Assembly: GCA_965197005.1 (NCBI GenBank)
Contig: OZ239982.1
Span: 1,922,001-1,986,000, forward strand
Source: G965197005 sp965197005
Lineage (GTDB): Bacteria > Pseudomonadota > Gammaproteobacteria > Pseudomonadales > Oceanobacteraceae
Direction: 5' to 3'
DNA: 64,000 bases
The notes beneath the pieces were generated by a model. That model worked only from the letters and a program-made list of their open reading frames with translations, had not been told where the DNA came from and did no database searches. This document shows positions 23,917 to 34,513 of the stretch, piece by piece (position 1 is the first letter of the stretch; each line of letters opens with the position of its first letter). A program made the position numbers and the translations under genes.

Positions 23917-25722
23917 TTTTTAGCCATTAGTAGTAGCATTGCTTACTATCAAGCGGAGAAAAGCCTAGAGAAGGAAATTTTAAACAGCATTAAAATAACG
24001 GGAAATAAAACCAGCAACTTTATTTCTGCATGGCTTGATAGCAGAAAAAAACTACTCTCATCAGCGGCCTCCCACCTCACAGAAAACAATGATCAAAAAA
24101 TCACTACCATTATTGAGCATGTACAAAAAGCAGGCGATTTTATTTCTGCTTATGTTGGTCGTCCAGAGCCTGAAGATAACACAATGCTTATTTTTCCCAA
24201 AAGCGATTTACCAGCAGGATTTAACCCCACCTCTCGTCCTTGGTACATACGGGCACAGGCTGAAAAGAAACTCATTATTACCCCACCTTATCGTGATGTA
24301 TTAGGGGGTATGATTTTATCTATTGCTAAACCATTACCATTTGGTGTATTGGCCGCTGACATTTCCTTAAATCAAATAGAAAAAGAAATACTTACAACCA
24401 GCTTAGGTGGCGATAGTTTTAGTGCTTTAATTGATAAAGATAATAACTTTTTGGTACACCCAGATAAAAAGCAACTTAATAAAAACTTAAACAACCATAT
24501 CAGCAGCGAGCTAAATATTAAAGACAACCAAATTAATGAAGTACAGATACAAAACCAAACGGCATTAATGGGGGTATTTCCCGTTGCAGGCACAGACTGG
24601 AAACTAATCTTAATACTCAATCAAGCACAGATTTTTTCAGCTTTAAATAACCTTTTAATTAGTAATATTATGACCTCTATCATTACTATTATTATGGTTT
24701 CTTTGGTTTCAGGATTGATCATTCATACACTATTAAAACCACTGAAAGAACTAAACAGCCTCATGTCAAATATTGCCAAAGGCGATGCCGACTTAACAAC
24801 TCGCTTAAAAATACTTAGGCAAGATGAAATTGGCATACTCAGTCAGTCTTTTAATATTTTTATCAGCTCCATTCATCAACTGGTTTCCCACTGTCTTAAT
24901 TCAGCACTATCACTCAATAAAGTGGCCGAATCCGTTAAAAAAAATAGCACCATCAACGCCCAAGCCATAAAGTACCAACAAGAAGAAATAAGCCAAATTG
25001 CAGTAGCTGCTAATGAGCTATCTTCTACCTCTTCTGAAGTAGCCAGCAATGCCAAAGGCACCGCAGAGGTATCAAAAAGGGCAAATATTGAAGGAAAATC
25101 TGGATTAAAAAATGCAGAAGAAAACAACCAGCGCATGCACACCTTAGAGACCAGCATTGAAGCGACCACCGATATCATTCAAAAACTTGATACCAACACC
25201 GAGGAGATAACCAACATATTAACAACCATAGAAGGCATTGCCGAACAAACCAACTTACTCGCACTTAATGCTGCCATTGAAGCGGCAAGAGCAGGCGAAC
25301 AAGGTCGTGGTTTTGCAGTAGTAGCCGATGAAGTACGCTCTTTATCTAAACGTACACAAAATGCCACCGAAGAAATTCAAAATATGCTTGAAGGACTGAA
25401 AGCACAAAGTAGCCATGCGGCTAAAATGATGCAACACAGCAAACAGCTCACAGGCGAAACCATGAGCAATGCCAATGCGGTACTAGATAGTTTTAAACAA
25501 ATTTTTAGCACTCTCAATGAGGTATTAGCACGCTCAGAAACCATTGCCAATTCATGCAAAGAACAGCACCTAGCGACAGAAGAAATAAACCGTATCGTCA
25601 CTGCCATTCAAGAATCCACTCAAACCTTAAGCGGTAATGTAGAAAAATCAACCGAAGAATCTAACAACCTACATGCACTAAGTGCCGATATAAACCATAA
25701 TTTATCAAGTTTCAAACTATAA
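23860..25722 (+). CDS. Methyl-accepting chemotaxis protein with Cache sensor
   Basis: 620 residues. Membrane segment about 10-30, Cache-type periplasmic domain (FNPTSRPWYIRAQAEKK near residue 125), second membrane segment about 265-295, HAMP, and a signalling domain with the tip IAEQTNLLALNAAIEAARAGE. It is diverged from the chemoreceptor at 11833, though built the same way. Its first 57 bases and upstream region are duplicated at the left edge of the cassette island. An ATG with AGGATATGCT before it supports the start. Followed by a strong terminator. Confidence 0.93.
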   Translation: MTHSIRFKIMLYIALCICLFLAISSSIAYYQAEKSLEKEILNSIKITGNKTSNFISAWLDSRKKLLSSAASHLTENNDQKITTIIEHVQKAGDFISAYVGRPEPEDNTMLIFPKSDLPAGFNPTSRPWYIRAQAEKKLIITPPYRDVLGGMILSIAKPLPFGVLAADISLNQIEKEILTTSLGGDSFSALIDKDNNFLVHPDKKQLNKNLNNHISSELNIKDNQINEVQIQNQTALMGVFPVAGTDWKLILILNQAQIFSALNNLLISNIMTSIITIIMVSLVSGLIIHTLLKPLKELNSLMSNIAKGDADLTTRLKILRQDEIGILSQSFNIFISSIHQLVSHCLNSALSLNKVAESVKKNSTINAQAIKYQQEEISQIAVAANELSSTSSEVASNAKGTAEVSKRANIEGKSGLKNAEENNQRMHTLETSIEATTDIIQKLDTNTEEITNILTTIEGIAEQTNLLALNAAIEAARAGEQGRGFAVVADEVRSLSKRTQNATEEIQNMLEGLKAQSSHAAKMMQHSKQLTGETMSNANAVLDSFKQIFSTLNEVLARSETIANSCKEQHLATEEINRIVTAIQESTQTLSGNVEKSTEESNNLHALSADINHNLSSFKL

Positions 25723-25734
25723 AATATCGCCATA

Positions 25735-25761
25735 AAAAAGGTCGCATAAAGCGACCTTTTT
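25735..25761 (+). terminator. Bidirectional terminator
   Basis: Perfect 11-base stem, AAAAAGGTCGC / GCGACCTTTTT with a five-base loop. It sits between the convergent chemoreceptor and cadherin-like genes and can serve both strands. Confidence 0.93.
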
Positions 25762-25774
25762 GTTTAGTTAGCAA

Positions 25775-28135
25775 CTACTTACGACGAACAAAGCCAACTA
25801 ATCCAAGCAGCAACAAGCCCCAAAGGTGCATAGAACCCACGCCTTGAATGCCTGTTTTAATATCTGCTGTAGAGCTTGGCGCAGTAGGTGCAGGTGCAAC
25901 TGGTGCCGCCGCCGCTGGATTTACATTCACAGCCACAGTTGAACTTACTTTCACACTATCACCAAACGCATCTGTAAAACTTGCTACAACTTGCAACTGT
26001 TTATTTACATCAGCATTTTGTGTTTGATAGCGAGCATTATTTGCACCAGCAATATCTTGCCATACACCTGCTTCCTGACGCTGCCACTGATAAGTAACTA
26101 CCAACGGACTTGGTCCATCAAGGTCAGTTAAATTATTACTGGCTGTCAACTCTGTACCAGCACTGACCACACCTTGAGGTAAAATACTCACGCTACCTGT
26201 ATAGGCTTCATTCACATTAGTCACATTCAAATTAATATTCGCATGGGCAGACTTACCGTTTGCCGTAGCAGTAACCACCACGCTATAACTGCTTTTAGCT
26301 TCAAAGTCAGCGGGCTGTTTTAACCTCAGCTCACCGGTATTTGCGTTCAACGTAAAGGAATGGCTATCTGCACCTGCTAAGCTATAACGTATCGCATCAC
26401 CATTGCTATCGTTATCTACTCCTGTGTTTTTATCATTAATATCCACACTGAAAGGTTGGTTTTCATTCACTGTTAGATTTTGATTATCCAATACAGGCGC
26501 ACCATCAACAGCAACCGACACGCTATTAGAAATAACCTGCTCACTAGCTCCAGCACCATCAGTATAAGTTGCAAGCGCACGTATTTGCTTGCCCTCATCT
26601 GCTAACTGCGTGGTGTAGGTTAAAGCTATTTGTCCATTGATAGTCACCCAGCTACCTGCCACGGCACGTTGCCATTTATAAACAATGGGAGATGCAATGC
26701 CATCTTTATCAGTAATACTTTGGCTAATAGACAAAACTTGATTGCGAGGAACCGTACCTGTAGGTGAAATACTAAATGCACCTGTTGGATTGTTATCATC
26801 AAGATTACTAATGGTTACTGTAAAAGGCGCTCTCACTGTTTTTAAGCCAGAAGTTGCTGCCACCACAAAAGCATATTGATTTTTAACTTCATAATCTGCA
26901 CCAGGTGCTTTAAATTGCAATGAACCAGTAGCGGCACCGATACTAAAGCTGTTTTTATCTGCACCCTCTAAGGCATAACGAATTGCAATGCCATCTTTAT
27001 CTATATCATTGCCTGTGTTGATATCGTTAATATTATAAAAAATAGCGGCAGTATTTTCAGGCACTGTGAGCGTTTTTCCACTAATTTGCGGACCAAATGC
27101 AGTCGTTACAGATACCGCATTAGAGGCTTTTTCTATTGTTGCACCAGAGCCATCTACATAAATCGCCAATGCACGCACCTGCTTAGCTTCATCATCTAAG
27201 GTCGTACTGTAGTTAGCATGCGTTGCATGAGCAATATTAACCCAAGTACCACCTGCTTTACGCTGCCACTTAAATGTAGGTGTAATGTGAGCAGGACCAT
27301 CTGCATCTTGAATATTTGCACTAACCGTTAAAGCTCGACCTGCTGCCACAGGACCAGCTGGCGTTACATGTACAGTACCCACAGTTGGGTTATCATTTTT
27401 ATTATTGATATTAATCGTAACATCAACAGCATCGCTTAGGTCTTGATGAAGAATATTACTATGGTTTTTAGCACTAACTGTGACATGATATTGATGCTTG
27501 CCACTTTCATAATCAGGTGCACTATTAAAAGTTAAACGTCCCTGAGTATCAATGCTAAACTGACTGGCATCTGCACCAGATAAACTGTAGTTGATTGAAT
27601 CGCCATCACGGTCATCATCTTTTTTTGTATAAAAATCATTAAAATCATGTACATTGCTGGTTGAATTTTCATCAAAATTTAGTGCCAGTGTCTTAGCATG
27701 ACCGGTTTCTACTAATGCGGGCGCAAAATCACCATCTTGACCATTAACAGCACCATCATTATTAGTATCTAATTTTTTACTATGTGCAGAAGCATTAGAC
27801 TTCATCACATAATTAACACCATTTAACTCAAACCTCACTTCCACATGAATAAAATTAGCAATACTTGAACCCCTAGCTGTATAGGTTAGTCCATTGTTAT
27901 TCAGCATTGGCCACCAAATACGCGCATCTTCACGAGCCGCATATAGCCATTCTTGGCTTTTATTTGTAACCAAAGGGGCTTTGCTGCCTGTAAGTTTATA
28001 GCTAAGTACGGTATTTTTATGATAGTTAGGTGGAATAATCTCAAGCTCTAGCCCCTGGTTGGCCGGATAAATAGCCGCACTGGTAACAGAACTAAAGCCA
28101 ATTAAGGCTAGGGCAAATAGTGCATAGTATTTCAT
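25775..28135 (-). CDS. Secreted multi-domain cadherin/Ig-like protein with C-terminal sorting tail
   Basis: 786 residues. Signal peptide about 1-20 (cut after VTSA). A unique N-terminal domain (about 21-118) leads to a calcium-loop motif DTNNDGAVNGQDGD at 123-136. Then come alternating cadherin-like units (FSIDTQGRLTFNSAPDYESG and similar at about 150-245, 350-445, 553-650) and Ig-like units containing YKWQR / QVRALAIYVDG-type patterns. The end, MHLWGLLLLGLVGFVRRK, is a hydrophobic stretch plus arginines, as in CTERM-type sorting signals. It is probably a calcium-stabilised surface or matrix protein; the adhesive role is inference. Confidence 0.8.
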   Translation of the reverse strand: MKYYALFALALIGFSSVTSAAIYPANQGLELEIIPPNYHKNTVLSYKLTGSKAPLVTNKSQEWLYAAREDARIWWPMLNNNGLTYTARGSSIANFIHVEVRFELNGVNYVMKSNASAHSKKLDTNNDGAVNGQDGDFAPALVETGHAKTLALNFDENSTSNVHDFNDFYTKKDDDRDGDSINYSLSGADASQFSIDTQGRLTFNSAPDYESGKHQYHVTVSAKNHSNILHQDLSDAVDVTININNKNDNPTVGTVHVTPAGPVAAGRALTVSANIQDADGPAHITPTFKWQRKAGGTWVNIAHATHANYSTTLDDEAKQVRALAIYVDGSGATIEKASNAVSVTTAFGPQISGKTLTVPENTAAIFYNINDINTGNDIDKDGIAIRYALEGADKNSFSIGAATGSLQFKAPGADYEVKNQYAFVVAATSGLKTVRAPFTVTISNLDDNNPTGAFSISPTGTVPRNQVLSISQSITDKDGIASPIVYKWQRAVAGSWVTINGQIALTYTTQLADEGKQIRALATYTDGAGASEQVISNSVSVAVDGAPVLDNQNLTVNENQPFSVDINDKNTGVDNDSNGDAIRYSLAGADSHSFTLNANTGELRLKQPADFEAKSSYSVVVTATANGKSAHANINLNVTNVNEAYTGSVSILPQGVVSAGTELTASNNLTDLDGPSPLVVTYQWQRQEAGVWQDIAGANNARYQTQNADVNKQLQVVASFTDAFGDSVKVSSTVAVNVNPAAAAPVAPAPTAPSSTADIKTGIQGVGSMHLWGLLLLGLVGFVRRK

Positions 28136-28531
28136 GGTCGTGCTCCTAATAAAAAAATGAAATGTGATTACGTTTGATAATCAGCTAAGCCCATTATTCA
28201 TATTTTTACGACAATGTAAATATTTGTAATGAAAAATGTCTTAAATGTAACTTATCTTTAACTGAATGTAACATTAAAGCCATCTGCCTTTTTATCATCT
28301 CACATCAATATCAGCAGATTATTAAGCAGAAAACAGCGCATATTTCATCTCTTAACAACGCCATATTCAATTATTAGCCTACTAAAAATTAACTGACAGC
28401 CTGTATAAATATCTACAACTTAGATATATGCCGAATACGTATACACCATTGCTTATTGCGTTGATTGTTAGGTTCGAAGAATTGCTCATTAAACCAGTTA
28501 GATAGAGACATTAAATAACCAAGAGAACTCG
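28136..28531. other. Intergenic region without a recognised gene
   Basis: About 400 bp, AT-rich, upstream of two divergent genes. It must hold the promoters of the cadherin-like gene and of the small membrane protein. I see no tRNA, attC or clear operator. Confidence 0.5.
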
Positions 28532-28750
28532 ATGAAAAACAGCTCTAAAGAAGAAAAACCCAGTACGCTTGTGAGATTACTCGCCATTTTATTCTCTCTT
28601 CCCATTATGGCTTCTCAATTTTTTGCTCAGTATGCGACCATGGGGTTTCTAGGTGGTATTGGCGGCTTAATTGGTGCTCTTATTCCTGCTCTTATTATTG
28701 TGTTGTTATTTCAAATAAGCACTGCATTTAGAAATGCAAAATCACGCTGA
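28532..28750 (+). CDS. Small membrane protein, unknown
   Basis: 72 residues with two hydrophobic segments (about 14-33 and 39-60), a glycine-rich turn (GFLGGIGGLIGAL) between or within the second, and charged ends. AAGAGAACTCG before the ATG gives a plausible ribosome site. No family recognised. It stands alone between two noncoding stretches. Confidence 0.65.
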   Translation: MKNSSKEEKPSTLVRLLAILFSLPIMASQFFAQYATMGFLGGIGGLIGALIPALIIVLLFQISTAFRNAKSR

Positions 28751-29121
28751 AAAATATTTATGTGGTCACAATTTGTATTTTTACTTGGTTAAATAATCAC
28801 CATTTTAAAATTGCTTGGACAAAGCGCATAGCAAGTGTAATCAGTTGTACCATCATTGCCGATAAAAACAGTGCGCTAAGCAATCTTTGAGCTGATGCGT
28901 GTTTTGTTATTTTTTAGCCTACTCAATTTGCTTGTTTTCTCTTTTATTTAATCTATTTAAAGCAGTGATTGGTCTTGTCCTAGTATGTCCATATCTTTAG
29001 TTTGTATCTCTTTTGCCCATAGCCAAAACTTAACTTAAATGGTATAAAAGCCTCCAATTATATGCCCTAGCCTTTTGCTTGGGATTGAATATCCCCTTAA
29101 CTAACAATAAGAGAGATTTTT
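28751..29121. other. Intergenic region without a recognised gene
   Basis: About 370 bp upstream of fabI. It should contain the fabI promoter. No RNA gene or operator is recognised. Confidence 0.5.
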
Positions 29122-29916
29122 ATGGGAATTTTAACTGGCAAAAAAGCCTTAATCTGTGGTCTGGCAAGTAAGCATTCTATTGCATACGGAATTGCTGAGG
29201 CATTCCATCGTGAAGGTGCAGAGCTTGCCTTTACTTATCAGGGCGAGAAACTGGCAGAGCGGGTACAAAAAATGGCAGCTCATTGGGGTAGCGATTTATG
29301 TTTCCCTTGTGATGTTGCTAGTGATGAAGATATTGCTCGTGTGGCGCAAGAGCTGGGTACTAAATGGGACGGCTTGGACTGTTTGGTGCATTCTATTGGT
29401 TTTGCCCCACAACATGAGCTAGACGGCAAATATCATGAAGTCACCACTCGTGAGGGCTTTCATATTGCCCATGATGTGAGTGCTTATAGTTTTGTGGCTT
29501 TAGCAAAAGCGTTTGCTCCAATGTTAGAGCAACAACAAGGAAATTTATTAACTATGACCTATCATGGCGCACAACAGACCTTACCTAATTATAATGTTAT
29601 GGGTTTGGCAAAAGCCTCTTTAGAGGCATCTGTACGTTATTTAGCTGGCAGTATGGGCGCAAGTGGTGTTAGAGTAAATTCTATTTCAGCAGGACCAATT
29701 AAAACCTTGGCAGCAGCGGGTATTCGTGATTTTCGTACCATGTTAAAGCGTAACGCCGCACGTGCACCATTACAGCGTAATATTAGTATTCAGGAAGTAG
29801 GCAATACTGCGGCATTTTTAGCTTCAGATTTAGCCTCAGGTATTTCTGCCCAAAATATTTATGTAGATGCAGGTTTTAGTGCCTGTGCCATGAGTATCAA
29901 TGAAATGCAAGACTAA
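29122..29916 (+). CDS. fabI: Enoyl-[acyl-carrier-protein] reductase, NADH-dependent, FabI
   Basis: 264 residues, normal for FabI. It reduces enoyl-ACP in the last step of each round of fatty acid synthesis in the cytoplasm. The FabI-type nucleotide motif GLASKHSIAYGIA is at residues 13-25, and the catalytic tyrosine and lysine are Y157 and K164 in YNVMGLAK, with Y147 seven to ten residues before. Ribosome site GAGAG lies before the ATG. It is followed 34 bp later by a lipoprotein gene, possibly co-transcribed. Confidence 0.95.
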   Translation: MGILTGKKALICGLASKHSIAYGIAEAFHREGAELAFTYQGEKLAERVQKMAAHWGSDLCFPCDVASDEDIARVAQELGTKWDGLDCLVHSIGFAPQHELDGKYHEVTTREGFHIAHDVSAYSFVALAKAFAPMLEQQQGNLLTMTYHGAQQTLPNYNVMGLAKASLEASVRYLAGSMGASGVRVNSISAGPIKTLAAAGIRDFRTMLKRNAARAPLQRNISIQEVGNTAAFLASDLASGISAQNIYVDAGFSACAMSINEMQD

Positions 29917-29950
29917 CGATTAACCATTATTTTTAAAAGGAAAAATAACC

Positions 29951-30742
29951 ATGCGTATTTTAATATTAATTTTAAGTTTTTCTCTATTATCTGCCTGTGC
30001 CAATATGCAGAACATGCTTAAAGGGGCGGTCAAACAGCCAACGGTGAACTATAAATCCATTGCATTAGGAGATGTATCACAACAGCAAATTGAGTTAAAG
30101 CCAACTTTGAGCATTAATAATCCCAATGCTTTTAGTGTACCTATCGACAGCCTTGATTATGCAATGAGTATTAACGGTAAAAATATGGTTAATGGCAAAA
30201 CAGATAAAGTCGGCACTTTACCTGCGGGCAAATCTAAAGATGTGACAGTGGGTATTGCTCTATCTAAAGAAACCTTAAAGGCATTTCAGGATATTTTCTT
30301 TAAAGAAGATAAAATCACATACAATATTAAAGGGGTAGCAAAAGTGATGGGCTTTAATGTGCCCTATCAGCACAGCGATACCATTGTTAAACCAAAAATC
30401 TCATTTGCAGATATTAAAGTGGGCAATGCCAGCTTTAGTAAGTTGGGTATGAATTTATTGGTTAATATTGAGAACCCTAACGGCTTTAGCATTCCACTAG
30501 ATGCGTTAAATTATCAGATTTTTTCTGGAGCAAAATCTCTATTAAGCGGCAATCTTAAAGGGCAAAATATCAAACTGGGTAAAAATCAGATTAGCTTGCC
30601 TTTAAATCTGCGTCCAACTGACTTTTTTAGCAATATTTTTAGTATGATGAAAAATCCAAATTTGCCTATCGGGGTAAAAATAAACAGTCCATTGTTTAAA
30701 TATTCTGGTCAGAAAACTTTAAACATCAGCAAATTTCTGTAA
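29951..30742 (+). CDS. LEA14/WHy-domain lipoprotein
   Basis: 263 residues with a lipoprotein signal (lipobox LLSAC, cysteine 16). Two WHy/LEA14-like repeats follow, each with a NPNAF/NPNGF motif followed by SVPIDSLDYAMSINGK or SIPLDALNYQIFSGAK. Such proteins are linked to desiccation or stress in many organisms; in Gram-negatives they are periplasmic-facing lipoproteins of unclear role. AAAAGGAAAAA is a good ribosome site. A terminator follows. Confidence 0.82.
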   Translation: MRILILILSFSLLSACANMQNMLKGAVKQPTVNYKSIALGDVSQQQIELKPTLSINNPNAFSVPIDSLDYAMSINGKNMVNGKTDKVGTLPAGKSKDVTVGIALSKETLKAFQDIFFKEDKITYNIKGVAKVMGFNVPYQHSDTIVKPKISFADIKVGNASFSKLGMNLLVNIENPNGFSIPLDALNYQIFSGAKSLLSGNLKGQNIKLGKNQISLPLNLRPTDFFSNIFSMMKNPNLPIGVKINSPLFKYSGQKTLNISKFL

Positions 30743-30752
30743 TTCTCACTCT

Positions 30753-30790
30753 GAGTGCAGAGCATATAACCATGCTTTGCACTCTCTTTT
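30753..30790 (+). terminator. Terminator after the lipoprotein gene
   Basis: Stem GAGTGCAGAGCAT / ATGCTTTGCACTC with one mismatch, loop ATAACC, then TCTTTT. Confidence 0.85.
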
Positions 30791-30888
30791 AATACGTTTT
30801 TATATCATTGAAAAAACTATTTTTTCTGGTTTATTTCTATATCGCTTTCTGTTACTTTAACTTTTTTTTACAATAATAGAGAGTCTAT

Positions 30889-33582
30889 ATGGAAGGGTTA
30901 TTGGTTTTTGCCGTTTTAATCCAAATTGTGCTTATTGTTGGTGCGGTTTGTGGGTTTATTGCATTAGCAAAAGCCAATAAATTAACAGATGAGCTACAGC
31001 GCATTAAAACGCAGTTGCTAGCTCAAGCAACTTCTTTACCCCAACATACAAATACAACGCAAGCCCCCGATTTAAGAAGTGCGCCTGCTATTAATAAAAA
31101 CACACAAACCAATGAAGATGCGCCAACTGATGCGCCTGATATTACCCCCCCTTTAGATGCTACGTCTGAAAATGTAAGTGCTAAGATAGAAAAAGCAGAT
31201 ACCACCTCTAACAAGACAACCTCTGAACCTGTTTATCAAGCTCAAATAAGTATTCAAGATAATAAACTGGTGCAGCAAATAAAAGACAACTGGCTAGTTT
31301 GGGTAGGTGGCTTGGCATTGGCATTTGGTGGCATTTTTATGGTTAATTACCTACTTGAGGCAGGTTTGCTATCTATTGCGATGCGTTTAACCCTAGGTGC
31401 TGCTTTTGGAGGACTGTTAATTGCAGGGGCAGAGTATTTGCATTATAAAAAAGTCCCATTTGAAGGCTTTGCTAATTATGTTCCTGCTGCCTTGGCAGGT
31501 AGTGGGTTTATCAGCTTATTTGCTTTAACCTTGTTGGCTTTAATGAGTTTTGAGCTTATTGGTGCACAACTGGCATTTGTACTACTGGCATTAATTGCGC
31601 TTCTGGCAAGTTGGTATGCTTTGAGGTTTGGTCCTGTTCTTGCGGTACTTGGTATTTTAGGGGCTTATAGCGTACCTTTATGGATTAATTCAGAGCAGCC
31701 GCAATGGGCTATGTTACTTGCTTATGTTGCGTTAATTACTTTTGCCGCCACATTGGTGGCAAAAAAAGTACAGCGCCATTGGTTGTGGTACTTATTATGG
31801 ACAGGGCATTTTGGCTGGCTTGCATTAATCATCAATAGCCAGAGTAATGCCAATGAGCTGTACCTTGGCATTGCTGTATTTCTCTTATTCAGTCTATGGC
31901 TATTAATTATGCTACCTCGGGTTGGCTTGCGCTTTAAGCAGCTTGATATCCAACCTTTTAGCTTGCGAGCATTAGCAATATTACAGCCTGACAATCAATT
32001 ATTTCTGGTTATTTTTGCTATGGCGGCTTGGTTTTTAATGCCTTTTACTGATAGCAATTTAAGCCTTAATCATTATGCTATTTTTATAGCAATTTTATCT
32101 GTGCCGCTTTTACTTGCACCAATACGTTATAGCGGCTGGGATAGCTGGCCGTTTTTTCTCTTTGCCTTATTAGCCTTATTGCTATTTAACCAAGATATGC
32201 CGATGGATTATGACCAACCGCTGATGGCTTTTACAGAGGTGCTAGGCGTGGCATTGGCATTTGCGCTGTTGTTATTTGTTTATGGTTTATACTTTGCACA
32301 CCAGTTGCCCCAGCGTTTAGGCTTTGCAATATTAGCCAGTGCTGTGGTATTTGTGGTATTGGCATTGAGTTATGCCAATGCCAAATCAGAGGTGCGTGCG
32401 CTTGAGAATTTATACCCTGTTTGGTGTATTCTTTTATTAGTTAGCGCAGCGGTCTTAATTGCGCTTGCCCAACGTAGCAAACACCTAATGCAGCAGTTTT
32501 GTTATTGGAGTGGCAGCAATGCCAATATTGCGTTTGTATTTACTCTAATTTTGGATAAAAGTGCTTTGACCCTTGCTTTGGTCATGCAAGTAGTTGCTAT
32601 GAGCTGGCTTATTCGCAAGTATCGAGTTGCCGCACCTCATTGGCCTATCAAGTTATTAGTAGCTGGGATTTTGGCACGCTTGAGTATTGCACCTTGGCAA
32701 AGCGATTATCAAAACTTTGAGATATTTAGCTGGCATTGGTCAACTGTCATTTATCCTCTGGTTATTGCCCTTTTTGCTGCAACGGCTTATTTGTGGAAAG
32801 ACCAATTAAAAATGCAAATCTGGCTTAAAGGTGCGCTGTTGCACCTTATTGCTTTATTTGTAACAACTCAAAGCAGTTTATTATTAGTTGGGCATATACC
32901 CAATTTTGCTAACCTTGGTTTACATGAACAAATTGTACTTAGCATGAATTGGCTATTGCTTGCTTGTGCGTATTTATATCGACAGCAAATGGCACATACT
33001 ATGGCTTGGCTGTATCGCTTAGCAGCAATTGTTTTATTAGTTGGAGCTGCTGTTTTACAGCTACGCCTAATGGTGCAGGATAATCCTTTATTTAATTTTG
33101 TCTTTGTCGGACATTCTATTATCTTTAGCTGGCTGTGGTTGTGGTGGGGCGTACCTGCATTAGCAACATTTTGGATTTATAAAAAACATCTTTTATTAGA
33201 TGAAAACGTAAAAAAACCTGCTTTAATTCTCTCTGGCTTATTTGCAACTTTGCTTATTAATGGATTAATTCGTCAATTTTGGCAAGAAGGTAGCATTAAC
33301 TTAGAAAAACTAACCTCATCAGGCGAGCTATACAGTTATTCTATTGTATGGTTATTAATTGGTGCGTTGACTGTAATTGCAGGGCATATCAAGCAGCATG
33401 CTCTTACTCAACGCATAGGGCTTATTTTATTGGGGCTGGTCGTCGCTAAGGTATTTTTATTAGATATGGCAAATTTACAAGGCCTACTACGTGCGGTGTC
33501 ATTTATTGGTTTAGGGCTATGTTTGGTTGCGCTAGGTTGGTTATTCCAATGGCTGCGTAAGCAAGAAAACGCTTCTACATAA
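30889..33582 (+). CDS. DUF2339 large integral membrane protein
   Basis: 897 residues. An N-terminal helix (about 3-25) is followed by a polar, Thr/Ala/Pro-rich linker to about residue 110, then more than twenty hydrophobic segments. The phrase NWLVWVGGLALAFGGIFMVNYLLEAGLL at the start of the membrane part, read in two pieces, is the usual DUF2339 signature. The role of the family is unknown. GAGAG-like spacing before the ATG is weak. It stands alone. Confidence 0.85.
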   Translation: MEGLLVFAVLIQIVLIVGAVCGFIALAKANKLTDELQRIKTQLLAQATSLPQHTNTTQAPDLRSAPAINKNTQTNEDAPTDAPDITPPLDATSENVSAKIEKADTTSNKTTSEPVYQAQISIQDNKLVQQIKDNWLVWVGGLALAFGGIFMVNYLLEAGLLSIAMRLTLGAAFGGLLIAGAEYLHYKKVPFEGFANYVPAALAGSGFISLFALTLLALMSFELIGAQLAFVLLALIALLASWYALRFGPVLAVLGILGAYSVPLWINSEQPQWAMLLAYVALITFAATLVAKKVQRHWLWYLLWTGHFGWLALIINSQSNANELYLGIAVFLLFSLWLLIMLPRVGLRFKQLDIQPFSLRALAILQPDNQLFLVIFAMAAWFLMPFTDSNLSLNHYAIFIAILSVPLLLAPIRYSGWDSWPFFLFALLALLLFNQDMPMDYDQPLMAFTEVLGVALAFALLLFVYGLYFAHQLPQRLGFAILASAVVFVVLALSYANAKSEVRALENLYPVWCILLLVSAAVLIALAQRSKHLMQQFCYWSGSNANIAFVFTLILDKSALTLALVMQVVAMSWLIRKYRVAAPHWPIKLLVAGILARLSIAPWQSDYQNFEIFSWHWSTVIYPLVIALFAATAYLWKDQLKMQIWLKGALLHLIALFVTTQSSLLLVGHIPNFANLGLHEQIVLSMNWLLLACAYLYRQQMAHTMAWLYRLAAIVLLVGAAVLQLRLMVQDNPLFNFVFVGHSIIFSWLWLWWGVPALATFWIYKKHLLLDENVKKPALILSGLFATLLINGLIRQFWQEGSINLEKLTSSGELYSYSIVWLLIGALTVIAGHIKQHALTQRIGLILLGLVVAKVFLLDMANLQGLLRAVSFIGLGLCLVALGWLFQWLRKQENAST

Positions 33583-33730
33583 AACTTGCCTTTAATACAG
33601 TTTTTTAACGAAAAAAACAAATAACAACAAGGGCGTGCTAATTTGTTATTTCTATGTACAAAAACAGATAAACGCTCTTTTTTCAGTTAAAATCCGCGCT
33701 CGATTTAAAAGCTAGAGATAAAATCATTGT

Positions 33731-34513
33731 ATGAAAAGAGAAATATTACCACAAATAATTTGGCAATTAGTGCTTATTTTTGGACTATTACTTTGCCTGT
33801 GGCTGGCATTTCAACTTAATTCATTCGCACATTACCATTTTGATTTCTTTTATGATTTTTATCATATTGAGCAGCATATTCAAACCTATGCACCACAGAA
33901 TAAATTCAAATCAGGTTTTGAATTATTAAACCCTCAAGCTCATATTGCATTATTTAATCAAATTGTTGATGCCGTACATCAAAGAGGCATTCAACTAGAG
34001 AGTATTTATTACAATGTAAATTCACATAAAATCAGTCTATTAACAGCAGCGGAAATAATCCATTTAATTGACGTTAAAAACCTTATTCATACAATTAATT
34101 TATCTGCAATGGTTATATTACCTTTATTTGGTTTACCTTTGGTTTGCTTATTGCATCATAATAAATATTTAAACTGGAGATTACAGCTTAGTATCTTTGG
34201 TGTTGTTTGTTTATCGCTTACAGGGTTGTTATTTATAATTGGAAGTGAAACTGTATTTTATCAATTTCATCAATGGATATTTCCTGATAATCATCAGTGG
34301 TTTTTTTATTATCAAGAATCTTTAATGAGCACATTAATGAAAGCACCCACTTTATTTGCAGGTATTGCGTGGTTTATTGTGACTTTAGGCTTTGCTTTTT
34401 TTGCTTTATTGTTGGGGATTATTTTATATATACAGCACTACTGTCAGCAACAAATTGCCAAACCAACACGTTTTCGTATTCGCAAAAGCAAACAAAAAAA
34501 CCACATATATTAA
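33731..34513 (+). CDS. DUF1461-family membrane protein
   Basis: 260 residues with four or five membrane segments (about 10-30, 120-145, 150-172, 210-235) and a large periplasmic loop after the first one. The arrangement resembles the TIGR01906/DUF1461 family of unknown function. The gene ends four bases inside the end of the convergent hydroxylase gene. No partner is evident. Confidence 0.7.
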   Translation: MKREILPQIIWQLVLIFGLLLCLWLAFQLNSFAHYHFDFFYDFYHIEQHIQTYAPQNKFKSGFELLNPQAHIALFNQIVDAVHQRGIQLESIYYNVNSHKISLLTAAEIIHLIDVKNLIHTINLSAMVILPLFGLPLVCLLHHNKYLNWRLQLSIFGVVCLSLTGLLFIIGSETVFYQFHQWIFPDNHQWFFYYQESLMSTLMKAPTLFAGIAWFIVTLGFAFFALLLGIILYIQHYCQQQIAKPTRFRIRKSKQKNHIY

